Shown one piece after another: positions 1 through 6,883 of a stretch of 11,829 bases of DNA (the first letter of the stretch is position 1; each line of letters opens with the position of its first letter). Made by a program: the position numbers and the translations under genes. Below the pieces are notes generated by a model that saw only the letters and a program-made list of their open reading frames with translations, was not told where the DNA came from and searched no databases. Source of the stretch: CALROG01 sp943369755 (lineage in GTDB: Bacteria > Pseudomonadota > Gammaproteobacteria > Burkholderiales > Burkholderiaceae_C); the NCBI GenBank assembly GCA_943369755.1, contig CALROG020000055.1, positions 1 to 11,829 on the forward strand, given 5' to 3'.

Positions 1-1
1 G

Positions 2-376
2 TTCTATGCCTCGGTACGGCTGGACATCCGCCGCACTGGCACCATCAAAAAGGGTGAAGAGGCGATTGGCAACGAAACCAAGGTCAAGGTGGTCAAAAAC
101 AAAGTCTCGCCGCCGTTCAAGACGGCGGAATTCGACATCCTGTTTGGTGAGGGCATCAGCCGCCACGGTGAAATCATCGACCTGGGGGTGAACGCACGCA
201 TCATTGAAAAATCAGGCGCCTGGTACGCCTACAACGGCGAGAAGATCGGCCAGGGCCGCGACAACGCGCGCGAATTCCTGCGTGAGAACCCCGAGCTTGC
301 CATCGAGATCGAGAACAAGGTGCGCGAGTCGCTGGGCATTCCGATGTTGAACGCTGGCGCCGGTGCAGCAGAGTAA
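2..376 (+). CDS. recA: RecA recombinase, C-terminal part (5' end outside window)
   Basis: This is the last 124 residues of RecA, the ATP-dependent DNA strand-exchange protein that also triggers LexA self-cleavage in the SOS response. The reading frame is open from base 2 and begins FYASVRLDIRRTGTIKKGEE, which matches the conserved end of the RecA core. KVVKNKVSPPFK, DILFGEGISRHGEIIDLGV and EKSGAWYAYNGEKIGQGRDNA follow; these are hallmark RecA C-terminal segments. The protein ends NAGAGAAE, so it lacks the strongly acidic tail of about 25 residues found in E. coli RecA. The ATPase core (Walker A and B) lies upstream and cannot be checked. recX begins 6 nt after the stop, the usual recA-recX arrangement, which suggests co-transcription from an upstream SOS promoter that is not visible here. 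Confidence 0.97.
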   Translation, partial: FYASVRLDIRRTGTIKKGEEAIGNETKVKVVKNKVSPPFKTAEFDILFGEGISRHGEIIDLGVNARIIEKSGAWYAYNGEKIGQGRDNAREFLRENPELAIEIENKVRESLGIPMLNAGAGAAE

Positions 377-382
377 GCCCCT

Positions 383-847
383 GTGCCAGCACCGGGCCTG
401 CCACAGCTGTCACTCAAAGGCCGGGCCCTGCGGCTGCTTGGGCAGCGCGAGCATTCGCGCGCCGAGCTACAGCGCAAGCTCGCTGCATTCGAGGCTGAGC
501 CCGGCCAACTGGACAAGGTGCTGGATGAGCTACAGGCCAAGGGCTTTATCAATGAGCAGCGGGTGGCCGAATCGGTGGTGCACCGGCGTGCCGCCAAGCT
601 GGGGTTGGCCCGGATCCGGCACGAACTACAGGGCAAGGGCCTGACCGAAGCCATGGTGCTCGACACGGTCGATCAGTTGCGCACCACCGAACTGCAGCGC
701 GCGCGCGAGGTCTGGCGCAAGAAGTTTGGCGAGCCACCGGTCGACGCTGCGGCGCGTGGCAAGCAGATGCGCTTTCTGGCCGCGCGCGGTTTTGGTGCGG
801 AGGTGATCCACCGCGTGCTCGGCGGAACACGCCACGACGCGGATTAG
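383..847 (+). CDS. recX: Regulatory protein RecX
   Basis: A 154-residue protein of the RecX family, which binds RecA filaments and modulates RecA ATPase and strand exchange in the cytoplasm. The sequence shows the helical tandem-repeat pattern of the family: LKGRALRLLGQREHSRAELQRKL near the N-terminus, then LDELQAKGFINEQRVAESVV, then RIRHELQGKGLTEAMV and a last helical unit ending FLAARGFGAEVIHRVL. The length is normal for the family. The start is GTG at 383, only 6 nt after the recA stop, so translation is probably coupled to recA. Its TAG stop overlaps the stop of the convergent EamA transporter by 3 nt on the opposite strand. Family assignment rests on motif pattern plus position directly behind recA. 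Confidence 0.93.
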   Translation: MPAPGLPQLSLKGRALRLLGQREHSRAELQRKLAAFEAEPGQLDKVLDELQAKGFINEQRVAESVVHRRAAKLGLARIRHELQGKGLTEAMVLDTVDQLRTTELQRAREVWRKKFGEPPVDAAARGKQMRFLAARGFGAEVIHRVLGGTRHDAD

Positions 848-1728
848 CCGACTGCGGCCTTGCGTGACGCAGGCCAGGCCGACCACGCCGCCGCCAGCAA
901 AATCAGCGCGCCGCCCCACAGGGTGCGCGGCTCCAGCAAGGCGGCATCGAGCGCGACCGACGAGACGCTGGCAAACACCACCTCTGACAGCATGACCAGC
1001 GCAGTGGTGTGCGCCGCCAGCCGGGCCGCGCCGTACTGCAGCGCAAGGTTGCCGACCAGAAAGCTCAGGCTCAGTAGCAAGCCCAGCCCCAGCCAGGCGG
1101 CGCTTGGCGCAGGAACCGCCGGCACGAAGCCCTGCACCAGGCCCAGCGTTGCCGCCGCCGCCGCCATCACGGTGCCACCGCCAAACATGGCGAGCACCCG
1201 CGCCTCGGACGGTACCTGCTTGAGCTTGAGCAGCAAAATGTTGGTCAAGGCAAAGCTGAAGCCGCCCATCAGTGCCAGCCAGTCAGGCAAGCCCTCTGGC
1301 ACTGGCCAGCCCGCGCTACCCGGCTTCAGCACAATCACTACCCCAGCCAGCGCCAGCACCAGCCGCAGCAACGACAGGGCCGAGGGTTTCTCGCCCAGCA
1401 GTGGCCAGGCCAGCAGCACCGACCAGGCCGGCATCAGGTAGAACAGCAGCACCACGCGCACCACGTCGCCCACCGTCACTGCCCAGTTGAAGCCCACGTT
1501 GGTCAGCCCGGAGGCTGCCATCAGCAACCACAACAGCGGGTGCTGCAAAAAGCCGCGCCACGCCATGGGACGCACCACGACAAGGCAAGCCAGCGAGAAC
1601 GCGTAGATCAGGGCGGTGGCCCACAGCGGGTGCAGGCCATGTGACTCCAGCACACGAAGCGGCCACCAGGAAACGCCCCAGACAAAGGCGTTGAACAGCA
1701 GCGCCGCAACGGGTAACAAGGGGTTCAT
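844..1728 (-). CDS. EamA/DMT-family membrane transporter
   Basis: A 294-residue, very hydrophobic protein with about ten predicted membrane helices arranged as two similar halves (roughly residues 5-140 and 150-285). This is typical of the drug/metabolite transporter superfamily (EamA domains, 10-TMS). Recognisable stretches are NAFVWGVSWWPLR in helix 1, GLTNVGFNWAVTVGDVVRVVLLFYLMPAWSVLLAW in the first half (given here as the region around residues 75-110) and LGEKPSALSLLRLVLALAGV just after it. DMT proteins export or import small metabolites across the inner membrane; the substrate cannot be told from sequence. The ATG at 1728 has no clear Shine-Dalgarno. The gene lies 69 nt downstream of lplT on the same strand, so it may be read from the lplT promoter. 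It converges with recX, with overlapping stop codons. Confidence 0.9.
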   Translation of the reverse strand: MNPLLPVAALLFNAFVWGVSWWPLRVLESHGLHPLWATALIYAFSLACLVVVRPMAWRGFLQHPLLWLLMAASGLTNVGFNWAVTVGDVVRVVLLFYLMPAWSVLLAWPLLGEKPSALSLLRLVLALAGVVIVLKPGSAGWPVPEGLPDWLALMGGFSFALTNILLLKLKQVPSEARVLAMFGGGTVMAAAAATLGLVQGFVPAVPAPSAAWLGLGLLLSLSFLVGNLALQYGAARLAAHTTALVMLSEVVFASVSSVALDAALLEPRTLWGGALILLAAAWSAWPASRKAAVG

Positions 1729-1765
1729 CGAAGAAGAGGTGTCGCTGCCAGAGCACGCCGTCGGG

Positions 1766-1788
1766 TGAGGCGGCCCCAGGCCGCCTCA
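1766..1788 (-). terminator. GC-rich hairpin between lplT and the EamA gene; possible terminator
   Basis: TGAGGCGGCC and GGCCGCCTCA form a perfect 10-bp inverted repeat around a 3-nt loop (CCA). It starts 9 nt past the lplT stop on the minus strand. There is no T-run on either strand after the stem, so it is not a classical intrinsic terminator. It could act as a Rho-associated or 3'-stabilising structure, or attenuate read-through into the transporter gene. Confidence 0.4.
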
Positions 1789-1797
1789 AGGGGAGCT

Positions 1798-3081
1798 TTA
1801 TCCATGCAGATTGTCGTGGCGCGCTACTTCCAGCAGGTGTTCCACCTCGGCACGGTGCTTGACGCAATTACTGGCGTGCCAGCGCTTGATCAGCCACATC
1901 ACGCCGGCCACCACAACGCCGAAGATCGTAATGGCACCAAACGCAGACAACCCCAACCCGGTGGACAGGGCGTAACCCGCCCCCAGGCTCAAAATGCAGG
2001 CCTGTTCATTGAAGTTTTGCACCGCGATTGAGCGGCCCGCGCCCATCAGGTTGTGGCCCCGATGCTGTAGCAGCGCGTTCATGGGCACCACCAGAAAGCC
2101 GCCAAGCCCGCCCAGCAAAATCAGGAACGGCGCAGCCACCCAGACGTTGTCGATGAAGTTCAGCAGGATCACCAACAGCCCCATGCCAATACCCATCGGG
2201 ATCACGCTGGTGGCCATGTCCAGCCGCATGCGCAGTGACGCCAGCACCGCGCCAACGGCAGTGCCAATTGCCACCACCCCCACCAGCGTGGAGGCCTGCG
2301 TCACGCTGTAGCCCAGCGCGGCCGCCGCCCACGCCAGCACGATGTAGCGCAGGTTGCCGCTGACGCCCCAAAACAGCGTGGTGGTAGCCAGTGAAATCTG
2401 GCCAAGCTTGTCGCGCCACAGGCGGGAGTTGCAGGTCAGGAAATCAGGCACCAGCTCCAGCGGGTTCTTCGGGATCGGGCGCATCTCTACGCCTGTCAGC
2501 GGAATGCGGGTGTTGAACCAGGCCGCCAGCATGTAGACAAAAACCAGCATGAAGATGGCCGCTTCGGGTGGCGTGTCAATGCCGGTGTTCAACATTGGGA
2601 AGTCAAAACCCAACAAGCTTGCCGACACCATCGGTCCGATCAGTTGCCCGCCGAGCAACACGCCCAGGATGATGGAGGCGATGGTCAGGCCCTCGATCCA
2701 GCCGTTGGCTTTGACCAGCTGCGACGCGGGCAGCAGCTCGGTGAGGATGCCGTACTTGGCTGGCGAGTAGGCGGCAGCACCCAGGCCCACAATGGCGTAG
2801 GCCATCAAGGGGTGGCCGCCAAACAGCATCAGCAGGCAGCCCACTACCTTGATCGCGTTGCTGATGAACATGACCTTGCCCTTTGGCAAGGCGTCAGCAA
2901 AAGCGCCCACGAAGGGCGCCAGGATGACATAGAACAGTGCGAACATCGGCACCAGCGCGGCCTGCTGCCACTCGGGTGCGCCACCGGTGCGAAGTAGCTG
3001 GACGGCCGCGACGAAGAGCGCATTGTCAGCCAGCGATGAAAAAAACTGGGCCGACATGATGGTGTAAAAACCGCGCTTCAT
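1798..3081 (-). CDS. lplT: Lysophospholipid transporter LplT (MFS)
   Basis: A 427-residue major facilitator protein with about 12 membrane helices. The N-terminus MKRGFYTIMSAQFFSSLADNALFVAAVQLL and the following PEWQQAALVPMFALFYVILAPFVGAFADALPKG resemble LplT strongly, as do GAAAYSPAKYGILTELLP and VKANGWIEGLTIASIILG. LplT flips lysophospholipids such as 2-acyl-glycerophosphoethanolamine across the inner membrane for reacylation. In E. coli it works with the acyltransferase/acyl-ACP synthetase Aas; no aas homologue is in this window. The length is close to that expected. The gene is divergent from alr with an 86-nt gap. A weak GAAGAA purine stretch precedes the ATG. The last residues (about 395-427) are hydrophilic and cytoplasmic. 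The family call is good; transport specificity is inferred from homology. Confidence 0.9.
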   Translation of the reverse strand: MKRGFYTIMSAQFFSSLADNALFVAAVQLLRTGGAPEWQQAALVPMFALFYVILAPFVGAFADALPKGKVMFISNAIKVVGCLLMLFGGHPLMAYAIVGLGAAAYSPAKYGILTELLPASQLVKANGWIEGLTIASIILGVLLGGQLIGPMVSASLLGFDFPMLNTGIDTPPEAAIFMLVFVYMLAAWFNTRIPLTGVEMRPIPKNPLELVPDFLTCNSRLWRDKLGQISLATTTLFWGVSGNLRYIVLAWAAAALGYSVTQASTLVGVVAIGTAVGAVLASLRMRLDMATSVIPMGIGMGLLVILLNFIDNVWVAAPFLILLGGLGGFLVVPMNALLQHRGHNLMGAGRSIAVQNFNEQACILSLGAGYALSTGLGLSAFGAITIFGVVVAGVMWLIKRWHASNCVKHRAEVEHLLEVARHDNLHG

Positions 3082-3167
3082 CGTGTGGCTGTTCTTCGCA
3101 TTCTTTCGGCTTATGCCGGATTATTTAAGGCTGTCTCCGTTCGACAGGGCGTTATATCACGGCGGTA

Positions 3168-4271
3168 ATGACAAAATCCCCGGCCATGCCTCGCCCGATA
3201 CTTGCCACCATCCACACACAAGCCTTGCGCCACAACCTGGCGCGCGTGCGTGCCGCCGCACCCGACGCCAAGGTCTGGGGGGTGGTCAAAGCCAATGCCT
3301 ATGGCCATGGCATTGAACGGGTCTTCGAGGGCCTGCGCGGCGCAGATGGTTTTGCATTGCTTGACCTGAGCGAGGCCGAGCGAATTCGCGCACTTGGGTG
3401 GCGCGGCCCAATCTTGCTGCTGGAGGGCGTGTTCGAGCCGCGTGACCTGGAGCTGTGCTCGCGCCTGAACCTGTGGCACGCGGTGCATTGCGAGGAGCAG
3501 ATCGACATGCTGGCCACCCACAAGACGCACCAGCCGCACCGTGTGTTTCTGAAAATGAACTCGGGCATGAACCGCCTGGGCTTTGCCCCGCAGCGCTACC
3601 GCACGGCCTGGGCGCGCCTGAACGCGCTGCCGCAGGTGGACGAAATCTCGCTGATGACGCACTTCAGCGACGCCGATGGCCCGCGCGGCATCGCCCACCA
3701 GGCGGTGGCCTTTGCCGAAGCCACCCAAGACCTGCCCGGTGAACGCTCTTTGAGCAATAGCGCGGCGACCTTGCGCCACGCCGGCGTGGCCGCCGACTGG
3801 GTGCGCCCCGGCATCGCCATTTACGGTAGCGCGCCCGACTATCCGGTACACACCGGCGCGCAGTGGGAACTGCAAGGCGCGATGACGCTGGCCAGCAAGC
3901 TCATTGGCGTGCAGCAGCTGCAAGCCGGTGACACAGTGGGCTATGGCTCCAGCTTCACCGCCGATGGGCCGCTGCGCATCGGCATCGTGGCCTGCGGCTA
4001 TGCCGACGGCTACCCGCGCCACTGCACCACCGGCACACCGGTGCTGGTCAACGGGGTGCGTACCCGCATGGTGGGCCGGGTCAGCATGGACATGATCACG
4101 GTGGACTTGACACCCACGCCAGAGGCCGGCAATGGCTGCGAGGTCACGCTTTGGGGCAGTGCGTCCAGCGGCGCAGTGCTGTCGATCGATGAAGTCGCGC
4201 AGGCCGCGGGAACCGTGGGCTATGAGCTGATGTGCGCGTTGGCGCCGCGGGTGCCGGTGGTGGTGGGGTGA
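3168..4271 (+). CDS. alr: Alanine racemase
   Basis: A PLP-dependent alanine racemase that makes D-alanine for peptidoglycan in the cytoplasm. The PLP lysine lies in VVKANAYGHG (K41 counted from the start given). MNSGMNRLGF carries the conserved Arg (R136). SNSAATLRH, VRPGIAIYG and the second catalytic tyrosine in TVGYGSSFTA (Y259) are all present, as are ACGYADGYPR and GRVSMDMITVDLT, so the enzyme looks intact. Length is 367 residues from the ATG at 3168. A second in-frame ATG at 3186 gives MPRPILATIHTQALRHNL, which looks more like the usual Alr N-terminus (361 residues). A GGCGG sits too close to the first ATG to be a normal ribosome site, so the start is uncertain between the two. The gene is divergent from lplT and followed after 69 nt by a DUF3047 gene in the same direction. 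Confidence 0.96.
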   Translation: MTKSPAMPRPILATIHTQALRHNLARVRAAAPDAKVWGVVKANAYGHGIERVFEGLRGADGFALLDLSEAERIRALGWRGPILLLEGVFEPRDLELCSRLNLWHAVHCEEQIDMLATHKTHQPHRVFLKMNSGMNRLGFAPQRYRTAWARLNALPQVDEISLMTHFSDADGPRGIAHQAVAFAEATQDLPGERSLSNSAATLRHAGVAADWVRPGIAIYGSAPDYPVHTGAQWELQGAMTLASKLIGVQQLQAGDTVGYGSSFTADGPLRIGIVACGYADGYPRHCTTGTPVLVNGVRTRMVGRVSMDMITVDLTPTPEAGNGCEVTLWGSASSGAVLSIDEVAQAAGTVGYELMCALAPRVPVVVG

Positions 4272-4340
4272 AGCTGGCGTCACACCGCTGTCGCAACGCC
4301 GCCCCAGACTTCTCGCGTCATCAGCACGCGAGAGTCGAAA

Positions 4341-5147
4341 TTGAATCAACAAGACAAAGCCCCACTCAGCGGGGCGAACGCCGATCAAGGGCGCAGGCCT
4401 TTCCTGTTGGCGCTTGCGGCGGGGCTGGTGGGCTGCGCCAGCCAGCGGCCTGTGGGGTTTGACGCCACGTTGCGGCTGCCGTCAGCGGATGGTGCCGCGC
4501 TCTCGTTGCGCCCGTCGCCGGGCAGTCTGCTGCCCCCCGGTTGGGAGCCCTATGTGCTACGCAGAGACTTGCCGCCCACGCGCTACGCAGCGTTGGTGCG
4601 CGACGGACGAGACGCAATCCATGCGTCTGGCCTTGGGGTCAGTGCCGGACTGCGGCACCGGGTGGACGTTGATCCACTGCAACACCCGTTGCTGCGCTGG
4701 CAGTGGCGGGTAGACCAGGTTCATCCGGGGATGAGTGTGGGCGACAGCGACACCGATGACAGCCCGGCGCGGATCGTGGTCGCCTTCGAGGGCGACAGTG
4801 CGAACTTGTCCGCGGCAGACCGCGCATTCTTTGACCTGGTAGAACTGTTGACCGGCCAGCGCTTGCCCTATGCCACATTGATGTACGTGTGGGACGCGCA
4901 ACTGCCGCCTGGGCACACCGTTGCCTATGCGCGGTCGCGCCGCATCCAGTACATCGTGGTCGAGGCAGGGGCGGCGCGCGCCGGGCAATGGCTGGCGTAC
5001 GAGCGGAACCTGCAAGCTGACTACCAGCGAGTTTTTGGCGAGCCGCCGGGGCGGGTGTCCAGCTTGGGCTTGCTGACCGACAGCGACGATTTGAAGGTAG
5101 ATGTCAACGCCTGGTACGCCGACATTGGGCTGCACCGCGCGGGTTGA
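4341..5147 (+). CDS. DUF3047 exported protein, probable lipoprotein
   Basis: A 268-residue protein resembling the DUF3047 family, whose function is unknown to me. The C-terminal two thirds carry the family-like stretches: ARIVVAFEGD (about residue 150), LPYATLMYVWD, RSRRIQYIVVE, ERNLQADYQRVFGEPP and LLTDSDDLKVDVNAWYADI. The N-terminus has a twin-arginine-like motif (GRRPFLLALAAG) running into a lipobox, LVGC, with Cys32 as the likely lipidated residue. The mature protein would therefore sit on the periplasmic side of a membrane. No ATG or GTG is available between the alr stop and residue 1, so TTG at 4341 is the best start; an internal start would truncate the region before the signal peptide. 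The frame stays open right back to the alr stop. It probably shares transcripts with alr, and converges with the EamA gene, leaving a 12-nt gap. Confidence 0.8.
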   Translation: MNQQDKAPLSGANADQGRRPFLLALAAGLVGCASQRPVGFDATLRLPSADGAALSLRPSPGSLLPPGWEPYVLRRDLPPTRYAALVRDGRDAIHASGLGVSAGLRHRVDVDPLQHPLLRWQWRVDQVHPGMSVGDSDTDDSPARIVVAFEGDSANLSAADRAFFDLVELLTGQRLPYATLMYVWDAQLPPGHTVAYARSRRIQYIVVEAGAARAGQWLAYERNLQADYQRVFGEPPGRVSSLGLLTDSDDLKVDVNAWYADIGLHRAG

Positions 5148-5159
5148 ATCCTTCAGGCC

Positions 5160-6065
5160 TCAACGCTTGCGCAGCCCCAGCGCCACCACCGCCCCTACAA
5201 CCAGCAAGGCCCCGGCCACCTGTACCGGCGCGATCGCCTGCCCCAGGATCAGCCAGGCCAGCACCAGCGCGAACACGGGTTCAACATTCATGATGGCCGA
5301 GTTGCCCACCACGCCCAGACGTGGCAGCACCGTGAACATGATGGTGAAGGCAGTGCCGTACAGAAAAGTCAGCGCCGCCAGCCCGCCCCAGCCTGCGGGC
5401 GCTGTTGGCAGATGAAAGCCGCCCTGCACGCCGACGGTAGCCAGTGCCACCAGGCCCGCCATGGTCATGGTGGTGGCGGTGCGCACCCGGCCGTCCAGGT
5501 CGCCGGCCTCGTGCTGCGTGAGAACCAGCGCCAACCCAAAAGTGCCCGCCGCCGTCAGCGCAAACGCCACCCCTGCACCGATCCGGCCCCATTGCCCTGC
5601 CGCGCCCAGGCCCGATGCCGCGCCAAACACGTCCAGCGCCAGCGCCAGGCCCAGCAGGATGATGGGCATGGCAATCACCATCGCGCGTTCTGGCCGCTGC
5701 CGGTACACAACCCAGGCCCACAGCGCCGTCCATAGCGGGTAGGTGTTGAACGCGAGCAGGGCAAGTGCCACCGGCAGCCGCGCCACCGCCGAATACAGGC
5801 ACAGGCTCTGCACGCCGATCAGCAGGCCAATGACCGGCAGCATGCGCTGGTGCCGTGCGCTGAACCGGACGCGCACCTTCTGCGCGGCCAGCAACGCCAC
5901 AATCACCAGCGCGGTGATCGCGCTACGGAACACCACCGCCGTGGCCACATCAACCCCGTTGTTGAAGGCAATCCGCGCTGCCACATGATTGGCACCCATC
6001 ATCAAGGCGATCAGCAGCAGGGTGGCGAAGGCGGTGGCGCTGAGCGCGCGGGCGGGGCTGGACAT
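5160..6065 (-). CDS. EamA/DMT-family transporter, third gene of the TA operon
   Basis: A 301-residue, ten-helix EamA-type transporter of the inner membrane; substrate unknown. The N-terminal helix reads LLLIALMMGANHVAARIAF, where the pattern of a helix with N-H-V-A-A-R resembles other DMT members. The second half (from about residue 155) repeats the fold and ends in FALVLAWLILGQAIAPVQVAGALLVVGAVVALGLRKR, with a positively charged tail. It is not close in sequence to the EamA protein at 844-1728, so this is not a recent duplication. Its ATG shares one base with the TGA of the PIN toxin gene (TGATG), which implies translational re-initiation behind the toxin. No separate promoter or Shine-Dalgarno is evident. 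This position makes it a likely member of the toxin-antitoxin transcript. Confidence 0.9.
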   Translation of the reverse strand: MSSPARALSATAFATLLLIALMMGANHVAARIAFNNGVDVATAVVFRSAITALVIVALLAAQKVRVRFSARHQRMLPVIGLLIGVQSLCLYSAVARLPVALALLAFNTYPLWTALWAWVVYRQRPERAMVIAMPIILLGLALALDVFGAASGLGAAGQWGRIGAGVAFALTAAGTFGLALVLTQHEAGDLDGRVRTATTMTMAGLVALATVGVQGGFHLPTAPAGWGGLAALTFLYGTAFTIMFTVLPRLGVVGNSAIMNVEPVFALVLAWLILGQAIAPVQVAGALLVVGAVVALGLRKR

Positions 6066-6499
6066 CAGGGCAGACTGGAAAGATGCGCCTGCGCCGCTTC
6101 GGCCAGCTTGCCGTCAAAGGTGGCGAGCGGGCATTTGAGGTCGGCGGCCAGCCACAGGTAGGCGGCGTCGTAGGCGGAGAGCTTGTAGCGCTGAGCCAGC
6201 TCGACCACCGCCATTTCGTCAATGCGATGCAGATTGATGTCCAGCAACTGAAGTTTCTGCAACCCGTCCATGGCCGACTCTGCGAACCCTCGCCGGATTT
6301 TCTTGACGGCGACGTTGGCAATCTCGGCCTGGAGCAGGCTCGGCGCGTTCAACTCCCTGCCCGCAAGCTGTTGCTCGGCTTCAGCCTGCCAGTGCTCGGC
6401 GAACAGGGCGCCAGAAATCACACTGCAGTCCACCACCAGCGGTCGCCGTACCAGGTATTGGGCAGGAGGTTCTGCGATCCGCAGTGAAAGTCCGCTCAC
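6065..6499 (-). CDS. PIN-domain ribonuclease toxin, VapC-like
   Basis: A 144-residue PIN-domain protein, the toxin type of VapBC/FitAB modules, which cleave RNA (often tRNA or rRNA) in a Mg-dependent way. All four acidic metal-binding positions of the fold are visible: D24 in LVVDCSVISG, E59 in LLQAEIANV, D111 in KLSAYDAAYLWLA, and D129 in LATFDGKLA. The catalytic core therefore looks intact. About 20 residues precede the usual PIN start, slightly more than in short VapC proteins. The start is GTG at 6499, whose GTGA overlaps the TGA of the antitoxin gene by 4 nt, a typical coupling for TA pairs. The stop overlaps the start of the following EamA transporter. The target RNA cannot be predicted. 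Confidence 0.92.
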   Translation of the reverse strand: MSGLSLRIAEPPAQYLVRRPLVVDCSVISGALFAEHWQAEAEQQLAGRELNAPSLLQAEIANVAVKKIRRGFAESAMDGLQKLQLLDINLHRIDEMAVVELAQRYKLSAYDAAYLWLAADLKCPLATFDGKLAEAAQAHLSSLP

Positions 6500-6825
6500 C
6501 GGCTGTCCCGGTCTTCGCGAATGATGTCCACGCCCAGCGGTTGACTCAGGATGGGCTCGGGGTACTTGGCCTTCAGCTCGGCCATGACCTGTTCAATCGT
6601 TTTGCAGCCCTGCCGCACGATGGGCCAGCCGCGCTTGTCGTAGCCCCCCACGCGCGGCGCGCCAGGGTTGGTGGGGTCAACAGCGTGAGTGGGTGCTTCC
6701 TGCTGGACGGCCCGCTCAACAATGGCCATCAGCTCGCCCTGGAGCGACCGATGGTTGCGTGCAGCGCGCTGGCGCAGGGCTTGCGCCCAGCTTTCGGGCA
6801 CGTCTTTGATGGACAAGTTGGGCAT
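6496..6825 (-). CDS. Antitoxin, ribbon-helix-helix (FitA/VapB-like)
   Basis: A 109-residue antitoxin pairing with the PIN toxin. The N-terminal 40 residues, MPNLSIKDVPESWAQALRQR followed by AARNHRSLQGELMAIVERAV, fit an Arc/FitA-type ribbon-helix-helix domain: a short strand (NLSIKDV) that would enter the DNA major groove, then two helices. The C-terminal part, from about residue 65, is charged and ends REDRDSR, and would wrap the toxin. I place the start at the ATG at 6825. An in-frame ATG 42 nt upstream (6867) would add WHQHLFWHQ-like residues encoded by the repeated operator boxes and would lie upstream of the predicted transcription start, so it is rejected. The protein should neutralise the toxin and repress its own promoter. 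No clear Shine-Dalgarno precedes the ATG. Confidence 0.9.
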   Translation of the reverse strand: MPNLSIKDVPESWAQALRQRAARNHRSLQGELMAIVERAVQQEAPTHAVDPTNPGAPRVGGYDKRGWPIVRQGCKTIEQVMAELKAKYPEPILSQPLGVDIIREDRDSR

Positions 6826-6827
6826 AA

Positions 6828-6869
6828 TTTGGTGCCAAAACAGATGTTGGTGCCATTTTGGAGCCAAAA
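6828..6869 (-). promoter_or_regulatory. Operator of the TA operon: three TTGG-NN-CCAA boxes
   Basis: Three copies of a palindromic box lie between the predicted -35 element and the antitoxin start. On the plus strand they are TTGGTGCCAA at 6829-6838, TTGGTGCCAT at 6847-6856 (one base off) and TTGGAGCCAA at 6858-6867. The last extends to a perfect 6-bp arm palindrome, TTTTGG-AG-CCAAAA (6856-6869). Centres are 18 and 11 bp apart. The outer box covers the -10 element and the middle one the likely transcription start, so a ribbon-helix-helix antitoxin bound here would block the promoter. Confidence 0.7.
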
Positions 6870-6883
6870 GAACTTGCCGTCAA
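6855..6883 (-). promoter_or_regulatory. Predicted sigma70-type promoter of the TA operon
   Basis: On the minus strand TTGACG (6883-6878) is followed after exactly 17 nt by CAAAAT (6860-6855). These match the -35 consensus at 5 of 6 positions and the -10 consensus at 4 of 6. Transcription would begin near 6848, giving a leader of about 23 nt before the antitoxin ATG. The -35 box overlaps the stop codon of the upstream panE-like gene. Prediction only. Confidence 0.6.

Noticed and set aside
3082..3167. Promoters in the lplT-alr divergent gap
   Set aside because: AT-rich stretches (around 3121-3127 and 3152-3157) exist, but no -35/-10 pair with good spacing could be defended on either strand.
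3111..4388. A 425-residue open frame antisense to alr
   Set aside because: GC-rich third-position shadow; low-complexity Arg/Ala/His composition with no recognisable domain, opposite an intact alanine racemase.
844..6065. The two EamA genes as a duplicated pair
   Set aside because: Both are DMT fold, but their sequences differ throughout and no shared flanks are seen.
6826..6867. Upstream ATG extending the antitoxin by 14 residues
   Set aside because: The extension is encoded by the operator boxes and lies upstream of the predicted transcription start; the RHH domain begins naturally at 6825.
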